DNA of 64,000 bases from Gordonia asplenii (GTDB lineage: Bacteria; Actinomycetota; Actinomycetes; Mycobacteriales; Mycobacteriaceae), in the NCBI RefSeq assembly GCF_012933505.1, contig NZ_JABBNB010000001.1:476979-540978 (forward strand), written 5' to 3'. Shown here piece after piece: positions 7,937 through 17,053 of the stretch. A program made the position numbers and the translations under genes. Positions within the stretch are counted from its first letter, which is position 1. Every line of letters starts with the position of its first letter. The notes beneath the pieces are model-generated. The model was given only the letters and a program-made list of their open reading frames with translations, was not told where the DNA came from and ran no database searches.

Positions 7937-8771
7937 ACGACGGTGGATCGCCCAAGAACGGACGGTGCGACGGGGGTTGGTGCCCGTCGGTGTCGACGAC
8001 GCCGAGTTCGACGGCCACCTCGGCGCCGATCAGCACCTGCCCGCTGCGCCTCATCCGGTCCGGATCGTCGGCGAGCGCCGCGATGATCCGGCCGGGGAAC
8101 TCGACGGACTCGGCTGCGGCGGCCATCCCCGCGTACATCGCGGGGTCGACCGCGAACGCCGCCAGCGTCCGTTCGGTTTTCAGCAGGCCCATCCACAACG
8201 ACACCACCGCGACGTCGTACTCCTTGAAGTCGACCGCCATGTCGTGGGCCATCTTGTCGACGGCCGCCTTGCCCGCACCGTAGGCCGGACCGTGCATGTA
8301 GCAGGTACCGCCGAACGACGACGTGTGGACCACCAGGCCCGAACCGTTGGCAACCAGCAGGGGAGCGGCGTAGTAGGTCGCGACATAGTTCGAGCGCATC
8401 CCGACGTCGAACAGGTCGGTCAGCGCCAGCGGTTTCGACCAGAACGGGCCCTTGCGGGTCAGTGCCCCGGGCAGCGTGATCGCGTTGTTGACGAGGATGT
8501 CGAGCCGTCCGTGGTCGGCGGCGACGCGCTCGAACAACTCGGCGACCGCCGCGTCGTCGGCGTGGTCGACGACCATCGGCACGCCGGTGCCGCCGCGTCG
8601 GGTGATTTCCTCGGCCGTCTCGAAAACCGTTCCCGGAAGCGGTGATTGGCCCTCGACGTTGGTGCGGCCGGTGACGTACACCGTCGCGCCCGTCGCGCCT
8701 AGAGCCAGCGCGATGCCCTTGCCCGCGCCGCGGCTGGCGCCGGTGACGACGGCGATGCGCCCGGCGGTCAC
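7914..8771 (-). CDS. Short-chain dehydrogenase/reductase
   Basis: 285 residues. The N-terminal NAD(P) motif TGASRGAGKG, the NNAI(T) element, a catalytic Ser in HTSSFGG and the YxxxK pair (AYGAGK) are all visible. The start is GTG 8771, whose first codon overlaps the stop of the upstream alpha/beta hydrolase (GTGA, 8768-8771), implying translational coupling. The longer upstream reading lacks any SDR character. The C-terminal part with an extended tail suggests a hydroxysteroid-type or 3-oxoacyl reductase, but the substrate is not known. It is under the same putative KstR-controlled promoter as the hydrolase. Confidence 0.9.
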   Translation of the reverse strand: MTAGRIAVVTGASRGAGKGIALALGATGATVYVTGRTNVEGQSPLPGTVFETAEEITRRGGTGVPMVVDHADDAAVAELFERVAADHGRLDILVNNAITLPGALTRKGPFWSKPLALTDLFDVGMRSNYVATYYAAPLLVANGSGLVVHTSSFGGTCYMHGPAYGAGKAAVDKMAHDMAVDFKEYDVAVVSLWMGLLKTERTLAAFAVDPAMYAGMAAAAESVEFPGRIIAALADDPDRMRRSGQVLIGAEVAVELGVVDTDGHQPPSHRPFLGDPPSFSAAVVD

Positions 8772-9706
8772 GCGTGCCCCCCGACGACTGTGCCGACCGC
8801 GTCGACATCGTCGGCCCAGCGAGCGCGGACCGTGGCGCATGCCTGCATGAGTGAGGGCACGAAGGCCTGCGAGTTCAGCACGCAACTCGCGTGCCCGCCG
8901 TCGAACTCGTGGATGGTGGCACCCGGGATCCGCCTGCCCATCGCGATCTGCCGTTGCGGCGGAATGGCCTTGTCGCGCAACGGAACGACGACGGCGGTAG
9001 GCGCCGTGATCCTACCGATCCACGGCCGCGAATGATGCTTGCCGATGGCGGCGACGGCCTGCGCCACGGCCCGCGGACGCGTCGAGCGGAACTCGGCGAG
9101 CGCCCAGCGGTGAATGTCGTCGGTCGGGTCCACCGGCTCGGGCTGGTCGTTCGACGCCGCGCGTTCGCGTCGGGCGCCCGAGCCCTGTAGCGCGGCCATC
9201 GACGCCCCGACGCTGCGATGGAAGATGCGCTCGGTGATCGTCGACTGAAAGACATCGGTGCTCGCGCACAGCACCAGGCCGCCGACTCGATCCGGGTGCT
9301 GTCGCCAGACCCGCTGTGCCACAAGCGAACCCATCGAATATCCGGCGATCATCGCTTGCTCTACGCCGAGCACGTCGAGCAGGGCGACGGCGTCGTCGGC
9401 GCAGTCGTGCAAGGTGAACTCCACCGCGCCGATACCGCGGCCGTGCAATCGTTGATCCAGCGTGATCACCCGAAAGCGTTGTGCGAGTGCGGGAATGCTC
9501 GGGAACCAGGTGAGCAGCCCGGTGGTGGACAGTGCGTGCAACAGAAGGATCGCGGGTGCGTCGACGTCGGGTCCGGGAGTGTCGGTGACGTAGGTGGTCC
9601 CGCGGCCGGGCAACTCGACCAGCTCGCCCGTCGGGACGTCGACGTCGGGGATGGTCACCCCGGCGGGGAGCCGGGCGGCCAGGTCGGTGCGCCGTGCAGC
9701 GTTCAT
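8768..9706 (-). CDS. Alpha/beta hydrolase
   Basis: 312 residues with the alpha/beta-hydrolase fold. The nucleophile elbow GYSMGS has its Ser at about residue 124, an early oxyanion region follows LLLHAL, and a late GGHASC supplies the catalytic His. Codons upstream of ATG 9706 run back to a TTG at 9736 adjoining the operator, so ATG 9706 is preferred. It precedes and overlaps the SDR gene by four bases. Such hydrolases act as esterases, C-C hydrolases or lactonases; no choice can be made here. Confidence 0.88.
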   Translation of the reverse strand: MNAARRTDLAARLPAGVTIPDVDVPTGELVELPGRGTTYVTDTPGPDVDAPAILLLHALSTTGLLTWFPSIPALAQRFRVITLDQRLHGRGIGAVEFTLHDCADDAVALLDVLGVEQAMIAGYSMGSLVAQRVWRQHPDRVGGLVLCASTDVFQSTITERIFHRSVGASMAALQGSGARRERAASNDQPEPVDPTDDIHRWALAEFRSTRPRAVAQAVAAIGKHHSRPWIGRITAPTAVVVPLRDKAIPPQRQIAMGRRIPGATIHEFDGGHASCVLNSQAFVPSLMQACATVRARWADDVDAVGTVVGGHA

Positions 9707-9738
9707 TCGGGTCAGACCCCTAATCCTTGTGGACAATC

Positions 9739-9752
9739 TAGAACGTGTTTCA
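9739..9752. promoter_or_regulatory. KstR-like operator in divergent promoter
   Basis: TAGAACGTGTTTCA matches TnnAACnnGTTnnA and shares TAGAAC, GTT, CA and TTCTGC in register with the box at 6448. It lies between the hydrolase/SDR pair and the SnoaL-like/LLM pair, so one site may control both. Confidence 0.6.
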
Positions 9753-9857
9753 TTTCTGCGTAACTATGCCACACGTCACTTTCAGCGACCTATAGTCATA
9801 AAATTGAATAGGTGCTACGGTGCATATGCCGTCCCCGACACACGTGAGGAACCCCAC

Positions 9858-10265
9858 ATGAAAGCATTCCGCGACGCCGTGCTGGCAAACGACATCGACG
9901 CGGTTGGCGCATTGTTCGCCGACGACATCGTCTTCACCAGCCCGGTGGCATTCGCGCCGTACCCGGGAAAGCCGATCGCCTACGCGATCATCGAAGCGGT
10001 CATGGGCGTCTTCGAGGGCTTCCACTACGTCCGCGAGATCGGCCACGACGGCGACGCCGACACCGCCCTCGTGTTCGAGGCGACGGTGGACGGCAAGTCC
10101 GTCAACGGGTGCGACTTCATCCACGTCAACGACGAGGGGCTCATCGACAGCCTGACGGTGATGGTCCGTCCGCTGTCGGGGGCTAACGCGTTGTCGGCCG
10201 CGATGGGCGCCAGATTCGAATCCATCAAAGAACGCGCCGCGGCCATGGTAGCGATGCAGTCATGA
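9858..10265 (+). CDS. SnoaL/NTF2-like small protein
   Basis: 135 residues with the cone-fold pattern of the SnoaL/NTF2 superfamily: an N-terminal helix with LFADDIVFTSPV, then repeated strands including ALVFEATVDGKSVNGCDFI. Members include delta-5-3-ketosteroid isomerase-like enzymes and binding proteins without activity. The stop overlaps the LLM start (ATGA at 10262-10265), so the two are coupled. With KstR-like control a steroid-related role is attractive but unproven. Confidence 0.8.
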   Translation: MKAFRDAVLANDIDAVGALFADDIVFTSPVAFAPYPGKPIAYAIIEAVMGVFEGFHYVREIGHDGDADTALVFEATVDGKSVNGCDFIHVNDEGLIDSLTVMVRPLSGANALSAAMGARFESIKERAAAMVAMQS

Positions 10266-11293
10266 AATTCGGTCTGCAACTTGGGTATTGGGGTGCACAG
10301 CCACCCGCGAATCATGCTGAACTCGTCGCCGCGGCAGAGCGATCGGGCTTCGACGCCGTCTTCACCGCGGAGGCCTGGGGCTCCGACGCCTACACGCCGC
10401 TCGCCTGGTGGGGGTCGTCGACGAGCAAGGTCCGCCTCGGCACGTCGGTGCTGCAGCTGTCGGCCCGCACTCCCACCGCATGCGCGATGGCGGCCTTGAC
10501 ACTCGATCACCTCTCCGGCGGTCGACACATCGTCGGCCTCGGGGTTTCGGGGCCGCAGGTCGTCGAAGGCTGGTACGGACAGCGTTTCCCCAAGCCGCTG
10601 GCGCGCACTCGCGAGTACATCGACATCATGCGCCAGGTCTGGGCACGCGAGGCACCGGTCACCAGCGCCGGTCCGCACTACCCGTTGCCGTACAACGGCG
10701 ACGGCGCCAGCGGCCTCGGCAAGGCGCTCAAGCCCATCGTGCATCCGCTGCGCCGCGACATCCCGGTGATGCTCGGCGCCGAAGGCCCCAAGAACGTCGC
10801 GCTGACCGCCGAGATCGCCGACGGTTGGCTGCCGTTGTTCTACACACCGCGGATGGCCGACACCTACAATTCCTGGCTCGACGAGGGCTTCGCCCGGCCC
10901 GGGGCCCGGCGTACGCGCGCCGACTTCGAGATCTGCGCGACCGCGCAGATCGTCATCACCGACGATCGCGACGCCGCGATGGCCGGGATCAAACCGTTCC
11001 TCGCGCTCTACATGGGCGGAATGGGCTCGGAGGACACCAACTTCCACGCCGAGGTCTATCGGCGGATGGGCTACTCCGACGTCGTCGACGAAGTGACCGC
11101 ACTGTTCCGCAGCGACCGCAAAGACGAAGCGGCACAGATCATTCCGGACGCACTGGTCGACGACTCGGCCATCGTCGGCGACGTCGATCACGTCCGCGAG
11201 CAGATCAAGGTGTGGGAGGCCGCGGGCGTCACGACGATGCTGGTGTCACCCGGCAGCGTCGACGAGATCGAGCGGCTCGCGGCGCTGGGCTGA
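10262..11293 (+). CDS. LLM-class F420-dependent oxidoreductase
   Basis: 343 residues of the luciferase-like TIM-barrel family. It opens with KFGLQLGYWG, followed by FDAVFTAEAWGSDAYTPLAW and the STSKVRLGTSVLQLSARTP stretch near residue 60 that is typical of F420-dependent members. HIVGLGVSGPQVVEGWYG follows. The family usually uses reduced F420 (some use FMNH2) for hydride transfer; the substrate is unknown. Translation is coupled to the SnoaL-like gene. The pair is divergent from the hydrolase/SDR pair across a KstR-like operator. Confidence 0.92.
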   Translation: MKFGLQLGYWGAQPPANHAELVAAAERSGFDAVFTAEAWGSDAYTPLAWWGSSTSKVRLGTSVLQLSARTPTACAMAALTLDHLSGGRHIVGLGVSGPQVVEGWYGQRFPKPLARTREYIDIMRQVWAREAPVTSAGPHYPLPYNGDGASGLGKALKPIVHPLRRDIPVMLGAEGPKNVALTAEIADGWLPLFYTPRMADTYNSWLDEGFARPGARRTRADFEICATAQIVITDDRDAAMAGIKPFLALYMGGMGSEDTNFHAEVYRRMGYSDVVDEVTALFRSDRKDEAAQIIPDALVDDSAIVGDVDHVREQIKVWEAAGVTTMLVSPGSVDEIERLAALG

Positions 11294-11323
11294 CCGGGTG
11301 ACCGTGCGCGCCGACGGCGACGA

Positions 11324-12505
11324 TCAGATGAGGGTGACCGCCCGCAGGGCGACGTAGAGCTCGGCCGACTGCGCGGGGTCGGTGGTGTCACGGCCGGTCA
11401 ATTCGCAGATCTTGCGCAGTCGATAGCGCACGGTGTTGCGATGGCAGTACAGCATCTCGGCGGCGGTCGCGGCCGAACCGCCGCTTCGGAACCAGACGTC
11501 GAGTGCGGCGAGAAGATCGGACCGTTCGGCGTCGGGCAGCGACAGGATCGGTCCGAGGATCGAAGTGGCTGCCACCCGACTGGCATCGGGCGCGGAGACC
11601 AGCAGATGCGCCAACGGATCCGCACCGAAGCGCACGAGGGTGCCGGGGCGAGCGCCGCGTGCGGCCAGGCGTGCCTGTGCGGTCGCCGCCGCGATCCCGT
11701 GGGCGGTGGCGAACACCGCGCTCACTCCGACTCGTCCGTCGACCGTTCGTCCGTCGAACACTGTCGTCAGCCGGTCGAAGGCACTCGCGGACTCGGCGGT
11801 CGGCGGCAGTACCAACAATCCGAGGGTCGTCTCCAATCCGGCATCCCACACCGATTGGATGCCGACGTCGGCGAGGATCGATGTCAGGCGCTGCCCGGTG
11901 GGGTGGTCGTCGCCCGCGGCGACCACGACCGCGAACGTTCCCGATTCCGGCAGGCCGAGGGTGCGCAGCGCGTCGAGCAACCGTCCGGGGTTGGCGGAAT
12001 GATCGTCGAACAGGGTGCGAACCAACTGTCGATGTTTGTGCTCGTCGGCGCGGGCCAGGTCCAGTTCGGTGTCGTGATAGGCCTGGACCGCGGCGTCGGA
12101 GAAGGTGTCGACGATCTCCCAGAGATCGGCCGCCAGGTCGCCGAGATCTCGGTCGGCCGGCTCGACGGCGCGCTCGACCAGCGCCGACCAGACGTTGCGG
12201 CCGCCGAGTCGGAACGCATGCAGCAACGACGCGATCGGAATGCCGAGTTCGGCCTTGAGTCGCCCCGCCGCGCGGGCCGGTTCCAGGCGCAGGTCCGCGC
12301 GGTCGGCCAAGGCGTCGACCATGGCGCCGAGGTTGTCGATGCAGGACTTGCGCAATTGCTCGGCGGTCAACAGCGTGGCGTCGGCGTAGTGCCGATCGGC
12401 GGCGACGATCTTCTCCACCAGGTCACCGACCAGCGCATCGCTGTTATAGCGCAATTCCATGGCCAGGCCGGCCGCCAGCGCCGAGGTCCGGTGTGCAGTC
12501 GTCAT
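11324..12505 (-). CDS. PucR/CdaR-type transcriptional regulator
   Basis: 393 residues from ATG 12505; an ATG further upstream at 12583 is possible. The N-terminal part is helical, with the DLGDLAADLWEIVDTFSDAAVQAYH pattern of sensor regions in actinobacterial PucR proteins. The C-terminus ends in the PucR HTH: MLYCHRNTVRYRLRKI at about residues 355-370. It is divergent from an aldehyde dehydrogenase at 12680, its most likely target. Such regulators often activate nitrogen or alcohol catabolism. Confidence 0.9.
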   Translation of the reverse strand: MTTAHRTSALAAGLAMELRYNSDALVGDLVEKIVAADRHYADATLLTAEQLRKSCIDNLGAMVDALADRADLRLEPARAAGRLKAELGIPIASLLHAFRLGGRNVWSALVERAVEPADRDLGDLAADLWEIVDTFSDAAVQAYHDTELDLARADEHKHRQLVRTLFDDHSANPGRLLDALRTLGLPESGTFAVVVAAGDDHPTGQRLTSILADVGIQSVWDAGLETTLGLLVLPPTAESASAFDRLTTVFDGRTVDGRVGVSAVFATAHGIAAATAQARLAARGARPGTLVRFGADPLAHLLVSAPDASRVAATSILGPILSLPDAERSDLLAALDVWFRSGGSAATAAEMLYCHRNTVRYRLRKICELTGRDTTDPAQSAELYVALRAVTLI

Positions 12506-12679
12506 CAGCCGACAGTAGCAGCCGGCCGTGATCTGTACCACCACATCTTTGTGCTCACGCACAAAGGGAAGTTCCGATCTCATGGCGGATGTACATACCG
12601 TTAATGCTTGCGCACATTGACAATGGATGTAGACACCTTCGGGCCGCGACCCGAACTTATCCGACCTAGGAGTATCGCC

Positions 12680-14395
12680 GTGGAAACAGCCACCGCATCA
12701 TCACTGGCCGCCGTCGATCAGGCGATCACCGACCTCGCGCAGGGTGAGCGACGCTGGGCGGCGCTGTCGCTGCGTGACCGCGCCGATCTGCTGGATCGGG
12801 TCCGCGCGCTCACCGTCGAGCATTCGCAGGAATGGGTGGACGCCGCCCTGGTCATCAAGGGGCTCGACCCGGCGTCGACGCTGGTCGGCGAGGAATGGAT
12901 CTCGGGTCCCTACGCGCTGGCGACGAGCCTGCACATCGTCGCGGAGTCGCTGCGAGCGCTGGCTCGCGGTGAGAGTCCTCTCGCCGACGTCACCTTCGGT
13001 AGCGCCGCCGGACAGACCACCGTCAAGGTGCTGCCCGCGAGCCTGTACGACTCGCTGTTGATGAGCGGTTTCAGCGCGCAGGTGTGGCTCGAACCAGGCG
13101 TCACGCGGGAGCAGGCGATCGCCGACGCCGGTCTGGCGCAACGCCATCCGGAACTGACCTACGGAATCGGCGTGGTGCTCGGCGCGGGCAATATCACCTC
13201 GATCACCCCGCTCGACACGCTCTACGAACTGATCGCCCACAACCGGGTGGTCGCGCTCAAGCTCAATCCGATCACCGATCCGCTGCTGCCCGTGCTGTCG
13301 AAGGTGCTGGCACCCTTCATCGAACTGGGTGCGGTGCGCATCCTGACCGGCGGGGCCGAGGTCGGCAAGTACCTCGTCGAACACGACGGCATCGCGCACG
13401 TCCACATGACCGGCAGCGCCAACACCCACGACGTCATCGTGTGGGGCACCGGCGACGAGGCACTCGAGCGCAAGAAGGCGGGCACGCCGCTGCTGGCCAA
13501 GCCGGTGACCAGTGAACTGGGCGGAGTGTCGCCGACGATCATCATCCCGGGCAAGTGGAGCAAGGCCGACATCAAGTTTCAGGCGGCGCATGTCGCGACC
13601 CAGCGCCTGCACAACGGCGGCTACAACTGCGTCGCCTCCCAGGGCATCATCCTGTCCTCCGACTGGCCGCAGCGCGACGAGTTCCTGGCCGCCCTGCGCG
13701 CGGCGATGAACGACGCACCGGCCCGCCGCGCCTATTACCCGGGCAGCGATTCGCGTGTCGCCGGGGCCCGCGAGTCCTACCCGGACGCCACCGGCCTCGG
13801 CCCCGACGGTGGGCGACTGCTGGTGGAGGGCGTCACCGCGTCGGCCGTCGAGCCGCTGCTGTCGGGCGAGTACTTCGCCCCGGTCCTCGGGGTCGTCGAG
13901 CTGCCCGGTACCGGAGCCGACTTCTTCCGCGCCGCCATCGCCACCGCGAACGACTCCTTCACCGGCACGCTGGGCGCCAACGTCGTCGCACATCCGAAGA
14001 CCATCGCGTCGATCGGTGCGGCCGAGTTCGAGTCGCTCGTCGCGCAATTGCGTTACGGCACAATCGCAATCAACGCATGGACCGCGGTCGGCTACCTCAC
14101 CCCGACGGCTACCTGGGGTGCCTTCCCCGGCCATACCCTCGACGACGTGCAGAGCGGAATCGGCGTCGTGCACAACGCGTGGCTCATCGCGCGTCCGCAA
14201 CGGACCGTGGTGCGTGGGCCGTTCCGGCCGGCGCCGCGCTCGGTCGTGCACGCCGAGTGGTCGCTGTCGCCGAAGCCGCCGTGGTTCGTCAACAACAAGA
14301 CCGCACCCAAGACCGGTCGACTGCTCGCCGAGTTCGCGGGCAAGCCGAGCCCGGCGAAACTGCCGGTGATCGTCGCTTCGGCGATGCGGGGGTAG
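12680..14395 (+). CDS. Aldehyde dehydrogenase-superfamily protein, extended
   Basis: 571 residues from GTG 12680, which follows an AGGAG site by seven bases; an ATG at 12623 is an alternative. Aldehyde dehydrogenase landmarks are present: a cofactor-region LKLNPITDPLLP, the HMTGS element, the general-base Glu in TSELGGVSPT and a candidate nucleophile Cys in NGGYNCVASQG. It is longer than the normal 480-510 residues and has a C-terminal extension rich in Pro/Arg after residue 500. It therefore belongs to a divergent subgroup with unknown substrate. It is probably controlled by the divergent PucR regulator. Confidence 0.85.
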   Translation: METATASSLAAVDQAITDLAQGERRWAALSLRDRADLLDRVRALTVEHSQEWVDAALVIKGLDPASTLVGEEWISGPYALATSLHIVAESLRALARGESPLADVTFGSAAGQTTVKVLPASLYDSLLMSGFSAQVWLEPGVTREQAIADAGLAQRHPELTYGIGVVLGAGNITSITPLDTLYELIAHNRVVALKLNPITDPLLPVLSKVLAPFIELGAVRILTGGAEVGKYLVEHDGIAHVHMTGSANTHDVIVWGTGDEALERKKAGTPLLAKPVTSELGGVSPTIIIPGKWSKADIKFQAAHVATQRLHNGGYNCVASQGIILSSDWPQRDEFLAALRAAMNDAPARRAYYPGSDSRVAGARESYPDATGLGPDGGRLLVEGVTASAVEPLLSGEYFAPVLGVVELPGTGADFFRAAIATANDSFTGTLGANVVAHPKTIASIGAAEFESLVAQLRYGTIAINAWTAVGYLTPTATWGAFPGHTLDDVQSGIGVVHNAWLIARPQRTVVRGPFRPAPRSVVHAEWSLSPKPPWFVNNKTAPKTGRLLAEFAGKPSPAKLPVIVASAMRG

Positions 14396-14572
14396 TCGCC
14401 TCGGGCGCCTTGGGCGAGTCACCACCGGGCATCGTCGAGCGGCAGCAAGTCCGACCGAGGTCGTGCGGCCGACGCAGGTTTCCCATCGAGATGCGCGACG
14501 TTTCGTTTCGTTGCACAATCGGCGGTAGAAATCGGCGAGGCATGGCACCCTCGTGTCGGGAAGGTAGTCATC

Positions 14573-15577
14573 GTGAGATTTGTCTGGGACACCGCCCAAC
14601 ATCCGGTAACCGATCAGATGGCCTACTGGACAGACGTGGTATGCCAAGCGTTCACGCCGCTTGTTCCGGAGCGTCGCAGCGACCACCTGGCGAACAGTGC
14701 TCAGCAGACCGGGCTCTATGGATATGTTCGCTCTGAGCGCCTTGCGGCGACCAATACAGCCGAAATCGCCTCGTGCACTCAGGAACTCAGCCACGGTAGG
14801 CGGGAAGTGAAGTGCGCCCCCAGCGAGGAGGTATTCGTCAATCTTCAGCTGGAGGGGACATGCCTCGGCGAACAGGATGGCGCCCAGTGTGTAGTCCCGG
14901 CCGGCGGTTTCGCGGTTTTCGATACAACGCGTCCCTACAAGCTGGAGTTCATCGAATCCAGCGAAGGGCACCCATGGCGTGTGCTTTCCTTTCGCATCCC
15001 CCGCGACCAGTTGATGCCCTTGGTCCGGCTCGATGCGCAGATCACTGCCCGCACGGTGTCGGGTGGGAGCGGTGTCGGAGCCGTCGCAGCAACGATGATG
15101 CAGACTCTGTGGAAGGCACACGGTTCACTGGATGAGGTGTCCCGGCTGGCGCTGGATCACGCGTGTAGCCAGGTTGTTGCCTCGTCCCTCGGTAGCGGCG
15201 TGATCGACAGCGAGAACCCCGATCGAGCGGCTATCGACGACGCGCTACGAACAGCTGTACGGCACTACATACTCGCCAACATCTCGCACGGCGTTGTGCA
15301 AGCAGCAGCCGCTGCCCGCCACGTAGGCGTATCGGTTCGCAAGCTGCACCAGCTTTTCAACGGGGTGGGCACGAGCTTCGGAGCCGAGGTCCGCGAGTTA
15401 CGACTGACTCACGCCGCGCGTGACCTGGTCGACTCCGATCGATCGTCGTCGATTGCCGATATCGCTGCACGCTGGGGCTTTTGTGATGGTTCGCATCTGA
15501 CACGTGCCTTCAAGCAGCGGTATGGGTGTGCGCCTCGCGACTATCGCGCGCAGCATATCGAGCAGGTCGCTCGCTGA
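14573..15577 (+). CDS. AraC-family transcriptional regulator
   Basis: 334 residues. The N-terminal half has the AraC-binding-like domain found in FeaR/NdmR-type regulators (starting with FVWDTAQHPVTDQMAYW). The C-terminal 100 residues carry the two HTH motifs, AARHVGVSVRKLHQLFNG and IADIAARWGFCDGSHLTRAFK, and end with YGCAPRDYR. The start is GTG 14573 behind GGGAAGG. Codon use is visibly less GC-rich than in neighbouring genes. It is followed by an acyl-CoA dehydrogenase whose promoter has two direct repeats, a likely target. Confidence 0.9.
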   Translation: MRFVWDTAQHPVTDQMAYWTDVVCQAFTPLVPERRSDHLANSAQQTGLYGYVRSERLAATNTAEIASCTQELSHGRREVKCAPSEEVFVNLQLEGTCLGEQDGAQCVVPAGGFAVFDTTRPYKLEFIESSEGHPWRVLSFRIPRDQLMPLVRLDAQITARTVSGGSGVGAVAATMMQTLWKAHGSLDEVSRLALDHACSQVVASSLGSGVIDSENPDRAAIDDALRTAVRHYILANISHGVVQAAAAARHVGVSVRKLHQLFNGVGTSFGAEVRELRLTHAARDLVDSDRSSSIADIAARWGFCDGSHLTRAFKQRYGCAPRDYRAQHIEQVAR

Positions 15578-15624
15578 CGCCGAGTTGTCGTCGGGGCTTG
15601 TCGGTCTGTCTTCGGTGAGTGGGC

Positions 15625-15661
15625 GTGCACAGATATCCAACGGGGGTGTGCACATCTGTCC
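15625..15661 (+). promoter_or_regulatory. Direct repeats, candidate AraC-type operator
   Basis: GTGCACAGATATCC (15625-15638) and GTGCACATCTGTCC (15648-15661) match at 11 of 14 positions and are 23 bases apart, about two helical turns. AraC-type regulators bind direct repeats. The site lies 80-117 bases before the acyl-CoA dehydrogenase start. Confidence 0.5.
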
Positions 15662-15741
15662 ATGCGGCGGTGTGTTGCGACGGCCGACACTCGTGAGCAC
15701 GCAACCGAGCGTGCACCCCTACGAGTCCCGGGAGATCTTCC

Positions 15742-16998
15742 ATGGCTATCGATTTCACTCTGAGCAACGACCAATTGGCCCTACAGCAAGCGGCGCGGAC
15801 TTTCGCGACGACCCGTCTGGTCGACGTCGAGAAGGCCATCGCCGACCTTGCCACGCCCGATCTGCGGTTCTATGCGCTCAAGCCCTTCTACCAGGAGATG
15901 GTCGATGCGGGATTTCTCAAGGCACTCATCCCGGTAGAGCAGGGTGGTGCCAAGATGGCGTCTCTCGACTTCGCATTGGCTGCCGAAGAGCTGACCAGCG
16001 TCGACATCAACGTGCCGACTGCACTGTTGGCCACCGGCCTGGGGCTGCAGCCGATCATCCAGTACGGGTCGCCGGAGCAGAAGGACCGGTGGTTGCGGCC
16101 ATTCACCGGGACCGAATCCACCACTGCGGCGTTCGGTTTCACCGAAGCGGGGGGTGGCGCCAACTTCGACTCCGATGACCCGTCGGTGGGAGTGCGCACC
16201 CATGCATACCTCGACGGTGATGACTGGGTGATCAACGGCGCTAAGCATTACACCACCAACGGCATCGGCTGGGATGGGCTCGGCCCGGACCTGATCACCC
16301 TGGTCTGTCGTACCGACCTGACCAAGCCGCCACAGGAATCTCTGGCCGTCATCGTCATCCCTCGCGGCACCCCCGGCGTTGAGATCACCGGGCTGATCGA
16401 CACCGTCGGTCACCGGGCGTGCATCTCACCGAAACTCAAGTTCACCGATGTACGGGTACCAGCGGAGAACATTCTCGGCAAGCCCGGCGACGGGATGGAC
16501 ATCTGCCGCCTGGCTTTCAACTGGACAGCCTCGCTGATCGGCGCCGCCTGCGTCGGCCGCATGCGGGCCGCGTTCGATTTCGCCCTGACATGGGCCAAGA
16601 CCGAACGCCGCAATGGTCCGGTGCCGGTCATCGACTACCAAAACGCCGGCTACATGCTCGTCGACATCAAGACCCGGATCGAAGCTGCCCGATACCTGAC
16701 CTGGAAAGCGTGCCACCACTTCGACATCACCGACGGCCGAGACGAAGAACTCGGCCACATGGCCAAAGTCCACTGCTCGGAATTGTCGGTGCAGGCGGTC
16801 TACGACACCATGCGCCTTGTCGGCGTCGACGGATACGGCGACCAAACACCTATCGCCGCCATCATGAACGACGTACTCTGCTTCCCCGTCTACGACGGTG
16901 GGAACATGGGCGTGCGTCGCCGCCAACTCCACGCCCTATTACGTCGCGACACGTACAACGCCATGGCGTCGGCGGAAGGCCGACTCGCCGGAGTCTGA
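15742..16998 (+). CDS. Acyl-CoA dehydrogenase-fold flavoprotein with Asp at the catalytic-base position
   Basis: 418 residues. Acyl-CoA dehydrogenase features: FGFTEAGGGANF (the FTEPxxGSD equivalent), the WVINGAKHYTTN flavin region and a C-terminal helical domain. At the place where most family members read IYEGT with the catalytic Glu, this protein reads VYDGGN. Asp as base is known in nitroalkane oxidase, a member of this superfamily, so an oxidase-like reaction is possible. The start is ATG 15742 after GGGAGATC. It stands alone behind an AraC regulator, not in a beta-oxidation operon. Confidence 0.85.
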   Translation: MAIDFTLSNDQLALQQAARTFATTRLVDVEKAIADLATPDLRFYALKPFYQEMVDAGFLKALIPVEQGGAKMASLDFALAAEELTSVDINVPTALLATGLGLQPIIQYGSPEQKDRWLRPFTGTESTTAAFGFTEAGGGANFDSDDPSVGVRTHAYLDGDDWVINGAKHYTTNGIGWDGLGPDLITLVCRTDLTKPPQESLAVIVIPRGTPGVEITGLIDTVGHRACISPKLKFTDVRVPAENILGKPGDGMDICRLAFNWTASLIGAACVGRMRAAFDFALTWAKTERRNGPVPVIDYQNAGYMLVDIKTRIEAARYLTWKACHHFDITDGRDEELGHMAKVHCSELSVQAVYDTMRLVGVDGYGDQTPIAAIMNDVLCFPVYDGGNMGVRRRQLHALLRRDTYNAMASAEGRLAGV

Positions 16999-17053
16999 CT
17001 ATCCAGAGCTGGTACCGAGTGAAGTAGCGGGTGCTGCGGCTCAAGCTCGCCGG

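Noticed and set aside
12701..15121. 806-codon open frame on the minus strand
   Set aside because: It is antisense to the aldehyde dehydrogenase and AraC genes, is rich in Arg/Gly/His, and has no recognisable domain; a shadow of high-GC codon bias.
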